A DNA stretch of 64,000 nt from NCBI RefSeq assembly GCF_003994855.1, contig NZ_CP034142.1:496001-560000 (forward strand), in the 5' to 3' direction. Each line of letters opens with the position of its first letter. The first letter of the stretch is position 1. Made by a program: the position numbers and the translations under genes. Below are positions 16,252 to 24,645 of this stretch, piece by piece. Below the pieces are notes generated by a model. The model made no database searches. It worked only from the letters and a program-made list of their open reading frames with translations, and was not told the origin of the DNA. This DNA comes from Marinobacter sp. NP-4(2019) (GTDB lineage Bacteria; Pseudomonadota; Gammaproteobacteria; Pseudomonadales; Oleiphilaceae).

Positions 16252-17088
16252 ATGAGTGAGCTGTTCTATGACGCAGCCCCGAACGCTACCCGGGTAGCAC
16301 CGGCCCGGGAAACGGAGCGTCATTACCCTGACAAACCCTCGGAGGTATCGCTGTTCGGGACCTGCGTGGTTGACCTGTTCTTCCCGGAAGCCGGACTGGA
16401 TGCGATCCGATTGCTGGAACAACAGGGTATTCGGGTGCACTTCCCCCAGCAGCAAAGTTGTTGTGGCCAGCCCGCCTGGACCTCTGGCTACCGGGAAGAG
16501 GCGCGGGCGGTTGCTTTGGCGCAGCTTGATCTGCTGGACGACGGTCGCCCGGTGGTGGTGCCCTCAGGCTCCTGCGCCGGGATGTTCCGTCACCATTACC
16601 GGGAACTGTTCGCCGATGAGCCGGACAACCTCAGACGGGCCGAAGACCTGGCCGAGCGCACTTTTGAGCTGACAGAGTTCCTGCTCAAAGTCTGTAAAGT
16701 TCAACTCGTTGATCGGGGTGCGAAACACAGGATTGCCCTGCACACCTCCTGCACTGCCCGCCGGGAAATGAATACCCACCTGCATGCACGGGAACTGCTG
16801 GCTCAGCTCGACAATGTCGAGCGGGTCGATCACGACCACGAAAGCGAGTGCTGCGGCTTCGGCGGTACCTTCTCCATCCGCATGCCTGATATCTCCGGCG
16901 CCATGGTGCTGGACAAGACCACCGCCCTGCGGCAATCCGGCGCGGCGGAAGCCATCAGTGCCGATTGTGGGTGTCTGATGAACATCAACGGCGCCCTGGA
17001 AAAGCAGCAGCACGCCTTCCGTGGGCGCCACCTGGCCAGTTTCCTCTGGGAGCGGTGTGGGGAAAGACAACCCGGAGGTGAACAATGA
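16252..17088 (+). CDS. lutA: L-lactate utilisation protein LutA (Fe-S oxidoreductase)
   Basis: Cysteine-rich subunit (278 residues) of the LutABC complex that oxidises L-lactate to pyruvate in the cytoplasm. Two CCG domains are visible: the first with SCCGQPAW and GSCAGM, the second with SCTARREM, ECCGFGG and CGCLMN. These bind iron-sulphur clusters, as in GlpC and heterodisulfide reductases. It has an extra ~30 residues before FGTCVVDLFFPE compared with Bacillus LutA. The stop overlaps the lutB start (ATGA). Control is by the divergent FadR-family gene. Confidence 0.92.
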   Translation: MSELFYDAAPNATRVAPARETERHYPDKPSEVSLFGTCVVDLFFPEAGLDAIRLLEQQGIRVHFPQQQSCCGQPAWTSGYREEARAVALAQLDLLDDGRPVVVPSGSCAGMFRHHYRELFADEPDNLRRAEDLAERTFELTEFLLKVCKVQLVDRGAKHRIALHTSCTARREMNTHLHARELLAQLDNVERVDHDHESECCGFGGTFSIRMPDISGAMVLDKTTALRQSGAAEAISADCGCLMNINGALEKQQHAFRGRHLASFLWERCGERQPGGEQ

Positions 17089-18545
17089 ACCAGCGCATTC
17101 CGGTCACTGAACTGGCCAGCGATTTTAAAGGCCGCGCCCGGGAAGCGCTGGCCGATTCCCAGTTGCGTTCCAACTTCCGCACCGCCATGGACTCGCTGAT
17201 GCGCAAGCGGGCGGACGCGTTCAGTGATGCCGACGAGCGGGAGGGGCTGCGGGAGCTGGGCAACCGTATCCGCGCGCGTTCGCTCTCCAACCTGCCGGAC
17301 CTGCTGGAAGAACTGGAAACCAGACTGACCGCCAATGGCATCAAGGTGCATTGGGCGGAGACGGTTGAGGAAGCCAACGAGATTGTTCACGGCATCATTG
17401 AAGCCCATGACGGACGCCAGGTGGTGAAGGGCAAATCCATGGTCAGCGAAGAGATGGAGATGAACGACTATCTCGCTGATCGTGATATCGAATGCCTGGA
17501 ATCGGATATGGGCGAGTACATCGTCCAGCTGGATGGTGAGAAACCGTCCCACATTATCATGCCGGCGATTCACAAGAACGCCCGCCAGGTGTCGGCACTG
17601 TTCAACGAAAAGCTTGGCGAACACGTTTCGGAGGATGTGGATGAGCTGATCCAGACCGGGCGACGCATCCTGCGACGCAAGTTTCTGGAAGCGGATGTGG
17701 GGGTATCCGGGGTGAACTTCGCCATCGCCGAAACCGGGACCCTGCTGCTGGTGGAGAACGAAGGCAACGGCCGCATGAGCACCACCTCGCCCCCGGTTCA
17801 CATTGCCGTGACCGGAATCGAGAAGGTGGTGTCCAACCTGCGGGACGTGGTGCCGTTGGTATCCCTGCTGACCCGTTCGGCCCTCGGGCAGCCGATCACC
17901 ACCTATATCAATATGATCTCCGGCCCGCGCAAGCCGGACGAGTTGGACGGCCCGGAAGAAGTGCATCTGGTGTTGCTGGATAACGGCCGTACCGGCGCAT
18001 TTGCCGACGCCCAGATGCGTCAGACCCTGAATTGCATCCGTTGCGGTGCCTGTATGAACCATTGCCCGGTATACACCCGAGTGGGTGGTCATACCTACGG
18101 TGAAGTCTATCCGGGACCGATCGGCAAGATTGTCACGCCCCATATGGTGGGGCTGGACAAGGTGCCCGATCATCCCAGTGCGTCCTCCCTGTGCGGCGCC
18201 TGCGGGGAAGTCTGTCCGGTGAAAATTCCCATTCCGGAACTGTTGCAGCGGCTGCGGCAGGAGAACGTTCAGGCGCCGGATCACCAACCGGCCGCCGTGA
18301 AGGGGGCCGGCAGCAAATACTCCCGCAAGGAGAGGATGGTCTGGCGGACCTGGGTCATGCTGAACACCCGTCCCTCCTTATATAAGCTTTTTCTGTGGGG
18401 CGCGACCCGTTTCCGGGCACTTGCGCCAAAAAAAGTTGGCCCGTGGACGGAGAATCACAGCGCTCCGGTGCCTGCGGCGCGGTCCCTCCACGACCTCGCG
18501 AGGGATCACCTGAAGAATCCACCCAACGGGAGAGCGGGATCATGA
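17085..18545 (+). CDS. lutB: L-lactate utilisation protein LutB (LUD/ferredoxin)
   Basis: 486-residue LutB/YkgF protein, the central electron-carrying subunit. It has an N-terminal LUD domain (about 60-300) and two 4Fe-4S clusters, CIRCGACMNHCP and CGACGEVCP, in the C-terminal third. It is expected to pass electrons from lactate to the respiratory chain with LutA and LutC. The length is that of the family. Both gene junctions are ATGA overlaps, implying translational coupling of lutABC. Confidence 0.93.
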   Translation: MNQRIPVTELASDFKGRAREALADSQLRSNFRTAMDSLMRKRADAFSDADEREGLRELGNRIRARSLSNLPDLLEELETRLTANGIKVHWAETVEEANEIVHGIIEAHDGRQVVKGKSMVSEEMEMNDYLADRDIECLESDMGEYIVQLDGEKPSHIIMPAIHKNARQVSALFNEKLGEHVSEDVDELIQTGRRILRRKFLEADVGVSGVNFAIAETGTLLLVENEGNGRMSTTSPPVHIAVTGIEKVVSNLRDVVPLVSLLTRSALGQPITTYINMISGPRKPDELDGPEEVHLVLLDNGRTGAFADAQMRQTLNCIRCGACMNHCPVYTRVGGHTYGEVYPGPIGKIVTPHMVGLDKVPDHPSASSLCGACGEVCPVKIPIPELLQRLRQENVQAPDHQPAAVKGAGSKYSRKERMVWRTWVMLNTRPSLYKLFLWGATRFRALAPKKVGPWTENHSAPVPAARSLHDLARDHLKNPPNGRAGS

Positions 18546-19213
18546 GTGCTCGTGCCAATATCCTCAACAAGCTCAGAACCAGTCTGGCCGGTACAACACC
18601 CCGCCCGGACGAGTTCGACGAATCCCTGGTGACCGGCCCCTGGCGTTATCCTCCGGACCAGCGCATTGCCCGGTTACGGGAACTGATGGAAGCGGTGCAC
18701 ACCGAAGTGCATCAGACCTCTGAGAATAACTGGCCGGCACTGGTCGCCGAGTTGCTGGCGAAACGGGGGATCACCAATCTGTTGTATGCGCCGGCGACGG
18801 TTCATGGCGAGCAGTTAGCGAGCGCCTGGAAGGAACGAGCGGATGGGCCGGAATTGCGTGGCTATGACCGTCCCATTGAAGAGTGGAAAGCGGAGCTGTT
18901 CAATGATGTGCAGGCGAGCGTGACAGGTACCATTGGCGGCATTGCCGCAACGGGATCGCTGGTGCTGTGGCCGGACCGGAACGAACCGAGGCTGATGAGC
19001 CTGGTGCCGCCGGTGCATATCGCGTTGCTCAAGGCCAGCGGGATTCACGATAACTGGTATGACATGATGACGGCCCAGGACTGGGCTGGGGGGCTGCCAA
19101 CGAACGTTTTGCTGGTGTCCGGACCGTCGAAGACGGCGGACATCGAGCAGGTGCTGGCCTATGGCGCCCATGGCCCGAAGGAACTGATCGTCCTCATCCT
19201 TGAGGATGCCTGA
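18542..19213 (+). CDS. lutC: L-lactate utilisation protein LutC (LUD domain)
   Basis: 223-residue LutC/YkgG protein composed mainly of one LUD domain. The segment TGTIGGIAATGSLVLWP and the C-terminal PSKTADIEQVLAYGAHGP are typical. It has no cysteine clusters and completes the LutABC lactate-oxidising complex. The start at 18542 overlaps the lutB stop as ATGA. It is separated by only five bases from the end of the convergent gene. No lactate permease or D-lactate dehydrogenase gene is adjacent. Confidence 0.92.
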   Translation: MSARANILNKLRTSLAGTTPRPDEFDESLVTGPWRYPPDQRIARLRELMEAVHTEVHQTSENNWPALVAELLAKRGITNLLYAPATVHGEQLASAWKERADGPELRGYDRPIEEWKAELFNDVQASVTGTIGGIAATGSLVLWPDRNEPRLMSLVPPVHIALLKASGIHDNWYDMMTAQDWAGGLPTNVLLVSGPSKTADIEQVLAYGAHGPKELIVLILEDA

Positions 19214-19218
19214 GGTCG

Positions 19219-20667
19219 TTACAGCCGCAGAGCCTTGAACAGATCCATGCCCATGTGCTCGGCATGGGTTTTCAGTGCCTGTGCCGTCTGGCGGGACTGG
19301 TAGTGGATGACATCGGCAATCTCCCGTGCCTGATCTGGTAGCCGGATTCTTGACAGGAGGCTGACCAGCTCGTTCCAGTCACTGTCTCCCAGCAGTTCCG
19401 AGCGATTAAGCAGTCGCTCCAGCAGGGCGCCGTGGTCCGCCGCCATCAGGCTGGCCATCAGCTCCTGGCCTTTGCCGGGCAGGCGCCGGGCAAAACGGAT
19501 CAGTGAACGAATCTGACCGGTGGCAATACCGGCCGATACGATTGCCTGCAGTATGAAGTTGTCGTTGAACACACCGAGAGTGGTCAGCTCCTTGATCTCT
19601 TCGTCGGACATTCTGCTCAGCAGGGTGAGGATGACGCCGGCATGATTCTGACGGACGGCGTCGCGAATGAAGGCCTCCAGAATATCCGCGCCCTGGCGCA
19701 GGCCGACCCTGGCGACAAAGGCCTGCAAGTCGCCGTTCATCGTCTCGATCAGGGGGATGGTATTGGCCATCAGACCCTCGTCGTAGGCGGCTTTCATCAG
19801 ACCTTCCAGAACCTTCTCGTCCCGTAGGGCCTGCAAATGCACCAGCGACCGCTGGTGGCGTTCCTTGATGGTATCCAGCGAACGGAGGATGGGGCCCCAA
19901 AGTGCCTGACTGTTCGCCACATTAATCAGTTCGTTGAGGGTTTCGGGATCACGCTCCACAACCAGGTTGGTGATGCGGCTTTTAATGTCCCGTCCGACCT
20001 GGTCAATCACCCACATAAGGATAGGCCAGGTCTCGCGGTTGCCCAGGCCCGCCAGGATGATGCGGTTAAGGCGTTCATTGTCGACCAGGCGGATGATGTC
20101 GCCGAGCTGTTCCGGCTCGTCCATATAGAAAACCGTGCGTAGCAAAGCCACGTCGTCGTCGATCAGCGCCAGTACCTGACGAATGGCGGTGGAGGGTAGT
20201 GCATCCGCCAGTTGGCCGGCGGTAACGTAATGCCGTTGTTCAATGAGCGCTGCCGCCACCGCCGCAATCTGTTCCGTGGGTATGTGCCGGATCAGCGTTC
20301 GTAATGCCCGTGGATCTGCCTTCAAGGTGATGTCGGTGAGGAAATCCCCGGGCAATCGGCGGGCAATCTTGCCCACTTTCAGCGGTTCAACAAACGGCAG
20401 GGTGCGAGCAGCGACCAGCGGGCCACAAACGGTCGCGAGTCTGGCGGCGTGTTTTGCGGACAGTGCCCTGACCAGACAGCTCAGGCGTCGGAAGGTCGAT
20501 GCCTGTTCACTGTGGAGGCTATCGAGAATGGCATCCCTGACCTCACGAATCTGACCGGGCTGGCAACGACTGGCCAGACTCCGTTGCGCGGCGGGGAGTT
20601 CGCCAATGAGTGCCTGTAACTTGTCCAGTTCAGCCACCACCTGCAGAGACGATGTTTTCACGGCCAT
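19219..20667 (-). CDS. Uncharacterised helical protein, 482 aa
   Basis: I do not recognise this gene. The product is soluble, without signal peptide, membrane segments or Cys motifs. It consists of successive amphipathic helices rich in Leu, Ala, Asp and Arg, with repeated patterns such as LPxxxIRQVLALIDDD and ILxLLSRMSDEEI. This is reminiscent of HEAT- or MgtE-N-like superhelical scaffolds, but no repeat register is certain. It starts within the stop of the small upstream gene (TAATG), so the two are translationally coupled. Its GC content and codon use match the neighbours. Together with the two divergent downstream genes it forms an uncharacterised block. Confidence 0.75.
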   Translation of the reverse strand: MAVKTSSLQVVAELDKLQALIGELPAAQRSLASRCQPGQIREVRDAILDSLHSEQASTFRRLSCLVRALSAKHAARLATVCGPLVAARTLPFVEPLKVGKIARRLPGDFLTDITLKADPRALRTLIRHIPTEQIAAVAAALIEQRHYVTAGQLADALPSTAIRQVLALIDDDVALLRTVFYMDEPEQLGDIIRLVDNERLNRIILAGLGNRETWPILMWVIDQVGRDIKSRITNLVVERDPETLNELINVANSQALWGPILRSLDTIKERHQRSLVHLQALRDEKVLEGLMKAAYDEGLMANTIPLIETMNGDLQAFVARVGLRQGADILEAFIRDAVRQNHAGVILTLLSRMSDEEIKELTTLGVFNDNFILQAIVSAGIATGQIRSLIRFARRLPGKGQELMASLMAADHGALLERLLNRSELLGDSDWNELVSLLSRIRLPDQAREIADVIHYQSRQTAQALKTHAEHMGMDLFKALRL

Positions 20668-20873
20668 TACTCCCCTGCCTGATGATCTTTTCCAGTCGTC
20701 ATGTTGAACACCAGTCGCGCTGGCAGAGACAGTCGGCGGCGAGCTTGCTCCAGCTCCCTGGTTGTTTCCTGGCGATGTGTGGCCAACGTGCTCTCGGTAT
20801 TGTTCCCTATGGCTTCCGCGAGCTCATCGGGCAGCGTGTCCAGAACCCTGGAAAGTTGTGCTGAGGGTGTCAT
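20667..20873 (-). CDS. Small protein coupled to the 482-aa gene
   Basis: 68-residue soluble, charged helical protein of unknown function, with a central ETTRELEQARRRLSLP stretch suited to a coiled coil. Its TAA stop overlaps the next ATG as TAATG, which indicates a real, coupled gene. The nearby divergent 252-residue protein begins similarly, with a short helix containing Leu-Pro-x-Glu-type turns, but I cannot show homology. Confidence 0.6.
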   Translation of the reverse strand: MTPSAQLSRVLDTLPDELAEAIGNNTESTLATHRQETTRELEQARRRLSLPARLVFNMTTGKDHQAGE

Positions 20874-20931
20874 TGTGCGCCTTTTTTTGTTTGTTCTTGT
20901 TAATTTGTTCTTGCAACCTTATTTTAAAAAT

Positions 20932-20945
20932 GTGACATATGTCAC
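20932..20945. promoter_or_regulatory. Perfect 14-bp palindrome in a divergent promoter
   Basis: GTGACATATGTCAC is a perfect palindrome. It is located between the two divergent unknown genes (starts at 20873 and 20991) in an AT-rich 117-base gap. It is a plausible operator for a dimeric regulator that controls both directions. No matching regulator is encoded nearby and I do not recognise the motif. Confidence 0.5.
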
Positions 20946-20990
20946 GAAAATTGTCAGCATTCACAACAATAAGATTGTCAGGCGAGCGCG

Positions 20991-21749
20991 ATGGACAAGC
21001 GAAAGCTAACGTCAGGATTACCGGTGCCCTCCGTGCCGGGCAATCGAACCCTCCTGCGCCTTCGGTCAGCGCTCGGGGAATTACCGCCGGTTCAGCGTGC
21101 AGCGGCAGTTGCGTCGGAGGTGGAGAATCAACTGCTTCTGGCGCTCCGGAATCGGTTGCAGAGACTGGATGGTGTGGCCTCGCCCCACGCAAATTCCCCG
21201 GAAATCACGCCGACCCTGGTGACCGCCGATACCGCGAGCATTCTGCGGGACCTGCATCATCGTTCGATTTATCAGACCAAGGAGTCCGCTACCGATGACC
21301 TGATTCGGGTCATCGTGCAGCAACTGGTGCCTGACGAACTCCGGGTATTGGCATTGGTCTCAGACGAACAGCCCCATGCCATGTGTCATATGGATGTGAT
21401 GGGTCGATTGGGGAAGCCGGCCTATCGGTTGCGGGGCCACTTGAGCCGGATATCCCAGGAGTCCGGGCTGATGCTGGGTCAATGGGCGCCATATTATCTG
21501 AATCACCTGATCCAATTGGGGCTGGTGGAAACCGGACCTTCGTTCAAAACGCTGTTGCAGAACTATGAAAGCATTGAGAACGGCCTGGCGGTCCGAGCCC
21601 TGACTGCGGATGTAGAAGGTCAGTCGGGGATGAAAGTCCGTTTCCAGCGACTCTCCTTTTCGATCTCGGATCTCGGAAAAACCCTTTGGTCAAAAACCCT
21701 CGACTGCCGTGAGAACGACGAGTCACCGGGCGCGACAGACAAACAATAA
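20991..21749 (+). CDS. Uncharacterised protein, possibly DUF4393/Abi-alpha-like
   Basis: 252-residue soluble protein of unknown function. Residues about 95-230 (LVPDELRVLALVSD, then NHLIQLGLVETG and the C-terminal FSISDLGKTLW) are arranged like DUF4393 (Abi-alpha) proteins, where a helical region precedes a winged-helix-like end; this is a weak resemblance only. It is divergent from the 482/68-aa pair and followed after 20 bases by the DUF445 gene. The two probably share a transcript. Confidence 0.6.
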   Translation: MDKRKLTSGLPVPSVPGNRTLLRLRSALGELPPVQRAAAVASEVENQLLLALRNRLQRLDGVASPHANSPEITPTLVTADTASILRDLHHRSIYQTKESATDDLIRVIVQQLVPDELRVLALVSDEQPHAMCHMDVMGRLGKPAYRLRGHLSRISQESGLMLGQWAPYYLNHLIQLGLVETGPSFKTLLQNYESIENGLAVRALTADVEGQSGMKVRFQRLSFSISDLGKTLWSKTLDCRENDESPGATDKQ

Positions 21750-21769
21750 AAACGATTGGAAGTACGAGT

Positions 21770-22993
21770 ATGGAAGCGGTAGTGAATGACTTCGTGTCAA
21801 ACCTCTGGCTGTATCTGTCGATGCCGGTGATCAGTGGCGCCGTCGGGTATGTCACCAATGTCATTGCCATCAGGATGATGTTCCAGCCGCTGGAATTCGT
21901 GGGCAAGCCTCCCTTCCTGGGCTGGCAGGGTATTATTCCCCGGCGTGCGGCGAAAATGGCGGCGATCTCGGTGGAAACCATTACCACCCATCTCATCACC
22001 CAGGAAGAAATTTTCTCCCGACTGGATGCCGATAAGGTAGCCAATGCGCTGGAGCCGGCGCTGAACGGGATGATCGAGGAGATCGTCGATCAGGTGATGC
22101 TGGAGTATGAGCCGAAGCTGTGGGAATCCCTGCCGGAAATGGTCAAGCGGCAGATCTACAAGCGGGTCAAACGGGACGCACCGAAACTGATCAATGACAT
22201 CATGAATCAGCTCAAGATCAACATCTCCCAGATGTACGACCTTGAAGATATGGTGGTGACCAACCTCAGCCGTGACAAGGCCCTGCTGAACAAGATTTTC
22301 CAGGAAGTGGGCGCCGCCGAGTTCCGATTTATCGGTCGTTCAGGACTGTATTTCGGCTTTCTGTTCGGGCTGGTGCAGATGGGAGTGTGGTTGTTCTTCC
22401 AGCAGGGCTGGCTGCTGCCGGCGTTCGGTCTGCTGGTGGGTTACGCGACTAACGCCATTGCCCTGCAGATGATCTTCAATCCCAAGGAGCTGATGCGGAT
22501 TGGCCCGTTCAATATACAGGGCCTGTTCATGAAACGTCAGAATGAAGTGGCCAGTGACTATGGCCGCCTGGTGTCCTCATACGTTCTGACGCCAGCCAAC
22601 ATCATTGAGGGCATTCTGAAGGGACCCTACGCGGACAAGGTGTTCGACATGATCGGACGCCACGTTCAGCGCGCGGTCGATGAGCAGACCAACCTCGCCA
22701 AGCCCTTCGTCACCTTTGCCGTGGGCACCCAGAACTACCGTAACATGAAGGCCAGTGCGGTGAAGCGACTGATTCAGCGGCTGCCGGCCACCCTCAAACA
22801 CATCGAAGATTATGCCGATGAGGCCCTGGACCTGGAGCATACCCTGTCGACCCGCCTGCAGAGCCTCAAGCCTACCGAGTTCGAGGGTATGTTGAGACCG
22901 GCGTTCGAACAGGATGAGTGGATACTGATTGCCGTCGGTGCTGCACTGGGTTTGTGTGTGGGGGTATTTCAGCTCACCTTCATGTTCGGATAA
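21770..22993 (+). CDS. DUF445 family membrane protein
   Basis: 407-residue inner-membrane protein of the DUF445 family (YheB/YjiN-related). Three hydrophobic segments are visible, at the N-terminus (about 10-32), in the middle (about 195-230) and at the C-terminus (about 385-405). The family signature, GYVTNVIAIRMMFQP near the start and GYATNAIALQMIFNP near residue 225, occurs twice. The long part between is helical and charged. The molecular function is not established. The downstream beta-rich membrane protein gene follows after 24 bases, suggesting an envelope-related operon. Confidence 0.88.
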   Translation: MEAVVNDFVSNLWLYLSMPVISGAVGYVTNVIAIRMMFQPLEFVGKPPFLGWQGIIPRRAAKMAAISVETITTHLITQEEIFSRLDADKVANALEPALNGMIEEIVDQVMLEYEPKLWESLPEMVKRQIYKRVKRDAPKLINDIMNQLKINISQMYDLEDMVVTNLSRDKALLNKIFQEVGAAEFRFIGRSGLYFGFLFGLVQMGVWLFFQQGWLLPAFGLLVGYATNAIALQMIFNPKELMRIGPFNIQGLFMKRQNEVASDYGRLVSSYVLTPANIIEGILKGPYADKVFDMIGRHVQRAVDEQTNLAKPFVTFAVGTQNYRNMKASAVKRLIQRLPATLKHIEDYADEALDLEHTLSTRLQSLKPTEFEGMLRPAFEQDEWILIAVGAALGLCVGVFQLTFMFG

Positions 22994-23017
22994 CGAATCT
23001 GGCTCAGGGAATCCGCT

Positions 23018-23782
23018 ATGGCAGTACAGATTACGGTTCGCAAGACATGGTTGGCCATTGCCGGGGTGTTGCTGATCCTGGCCATCGCCCTCGGGGTTGC
23101 CGGTGCCTATTGGCTGTGGAAGAACCTGGGGGCGGAGCTGTTGCTGCGTGATCAGCAGGCGAAGGTGTCCATTCCCGAACCCATGGCTGTGGGGATCGAT
23201 ATCCTGGACAGTCTGGATATTGAACTCGATACCGTGCTGTCCACGACGGTGCCTATCGATCAGACCCTGACCCTGCCAATCCACGACACCCTGAACGTGT
23301 CAGTCACCTTTGACAGCGCTGTACCAATACAGATGGTGGTGCCGTTGCGCCAGGACATTGAGCTGGATCAGACGATTGCGGTTGATGGCAACGTTGAAGT
23401 GAAAGCCCTCGGCAAATGGATTGAATTGCCATTGCGCGGCGAACTGCCGGTCAAGGCAACCATTCCCCTGGACGAAGAGATCAGGATTGACCAGATGGTG
23501 GATCTCAAGTTCACCGCCCCGGCGCAGGTTGAGCTGCTGGAGTCCCTGCAGGTGCCCCTGAAAGTGGATATTGCCACCGATATCCCGTTGAAAACCGCAA
23601 TGTCCGTGCCGGTACGGTCACGGATCAATGCCTACGCCACCATCCTTGAGCCGGCTGATGCCCTGCTGGCGGAGATGGACCTGGAACTTCCCATTCGTGA
23701 AATCGGACTGTCCTGGTCGCCGCAAGAGGAGTCGGAAGCAAATCCCTACGACGACACGCCCTCGGAGCAGCCTGGGCAATGA
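23018..23782 (+). CDS. Membrane-anchored beta-rich protein A
   Basis: I do not recognise this 254-residue protein. One N-terminal hydrophobic segment (about 9-32) with few flanking charges is followed by about 200 residues in which alternating hydrophobic/polar strands of 8-12 residues repeat, many around a VPI/VPL/LPL core (for example TTVPIDQTLTLPI and VVPLRQDIELDQTI). This predicts an elongated periplasmic beta structure anchored in the inner membrane. The next gene encodes a shorter protein of the same design and overlaps by ATGA, so they are likely diverged tandem duplicates. A role in envelope lipid handling or as a scaffold is only a guess. Confidence 0.7.
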   Translation: MAVQITVRKTWLAIAGVLLILAIALGVAGAYWLWKNLGAELLLRDQQAKVSIPEPMAVGIDILDSLDIELDTVLSTTVPIDQTLTLPIHDTLNVSVTFDSAVPIQMVVPLRQDIELDQTIAVDGNVEVKALGKWIELPLRGELPVKATIPLDEEIRIDQMVDLKFTAPAQVELLESLQVPLKVDIATDIPLKTAMSVPVRSRINAYATILEPADALLAEMDLELPIREIGLSWSPQEESEANPYDDTPSEQPGQ

Positions 23783-24483
23783 GTGTGCTTGGACGCTGGA
23801 TCCTTTATGGCTGGTTGTTTGTGCTGATCGTGGCGCTTGGTTTGCTCGGTGGGTTCATGCTGTATACCCGAGTGGTGATCGGTGTCTCCCTGACTGATCA
23901 GTTCGCGTTGTTACGGCTGCCTGCGGAACTGAGGGTTGATGCCCACACCGAAGAGAACGCCGAGTTAACCTTGCTGGGGCAGGTGGACGTAAAGGTACCT
24001 TTCCGGCACGAAGCGCTGCCGCTGCCCCTGAAAGGGCAATACCGTACTCAACTGGATCTGGACACCATGGTGCCCCTGCGCATGGAAATCCGCTACCGCG
24101 ACACCTTGACGGTTGAAACGGATCTGGACGTTTCGGCCAACACCGGGATGATCTATTCCTGGCTGCCGGAACTGCCGGTCAGAGGTGTGTTGCCGGTGCG
24201 GTTTGATCTGCCCGTGGATATTCTGGTGCCCGTTGAGACCATGGTGCGCTTGAAGTACAGCGGGGAGGTGCTGGCGGCGATTGATCAGGTGGTCCGGCCG
24301 TCGGTGGATACTGAGTTGACGACATCGCTGAACCTGAATCTGGATATCGAGTCACCGGTCAAAAACCGGTTCTCGGCGATTGTCACGCCTGAAAAGCGCT
24401 CGGTGCCGATCATCCTTGATGACTCGGTTCTGGAGTTGCCGTTGCAGGATCTGGGATTCTTCAGGGTGGATGCGGAGCGATAG
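23779..24483 (+). CDS. Membrane-anchored beta-rich protein B
   Basis: 234-residue protein with the same layout as its upstream neighbour: one N-terminal membrane segment (about 8-31), then strand-rich repeats with LPV/VPV/VPL cores (for example LPVRGVLPVRFDLPVDILVP). The C-terminal ends also match in pattern (VLELPLQDLGFF here, LELPIREIGLSW in A). Its start overlaps the previous stop (ATGA). Function unknown; the pair probably works as one unit with the DUF445 protein. Confidence 0.7.
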   Translation: MSVLGRWILYGWLFVLIVALGLLGGFMLYTRVVIGVSLTDQFALLRLPAELRVDAHTEENAELTLLGQVDVKVPFRHEALPLPLKGQYRTQLDLDTMVPLRMEIRYRDTLTVETDLDVSANTGMIYSWLPELPVRGVLPVRFDLPVDILVPVETMVRLKYSGEVLAAIDQVVRPSVDTELTTSLNLNLDIESPVKNRFSAIVTPEKRSVPIILDDSVLELPLQDLGFFRVDAER

Positions 24484-24569
24484 GATTGTGGCCTGAACAT
24501 TATGCGTGCATCCGCTTGGGCTCCCGGACTGTCGCTTTTGCTTACAATTTGTATCGCTACTCAAACTTT

Positions 24570-24583
24570 AAAATACGTATTTT
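24570..24583. promoter_or_regulatory. AT-rich palindrome before chemoreceptor gene
   Basis: AAAATACGTATTTT is a perfect 14-base palindrome in the AT-rich 160-base gap before the PAS chemoreceptor gene. It may be an operator, but short AT palindromes also arise by chance. Confidence 0.3.
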
Positions 24584-24645
24584 CCCTTACTGAATGGCTA
24601 TATTTGAATCGATGGATTCACTGCGACATTCACGGAGGGCACGTC

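Noticed and set aside
16830..18287. Leftward open frame of 485 codons antisense to lutA/lutB
   Set aside because: No family features; it covers well-recognised lutA/lutB sequence with cysteine clusters on the opposite strand.
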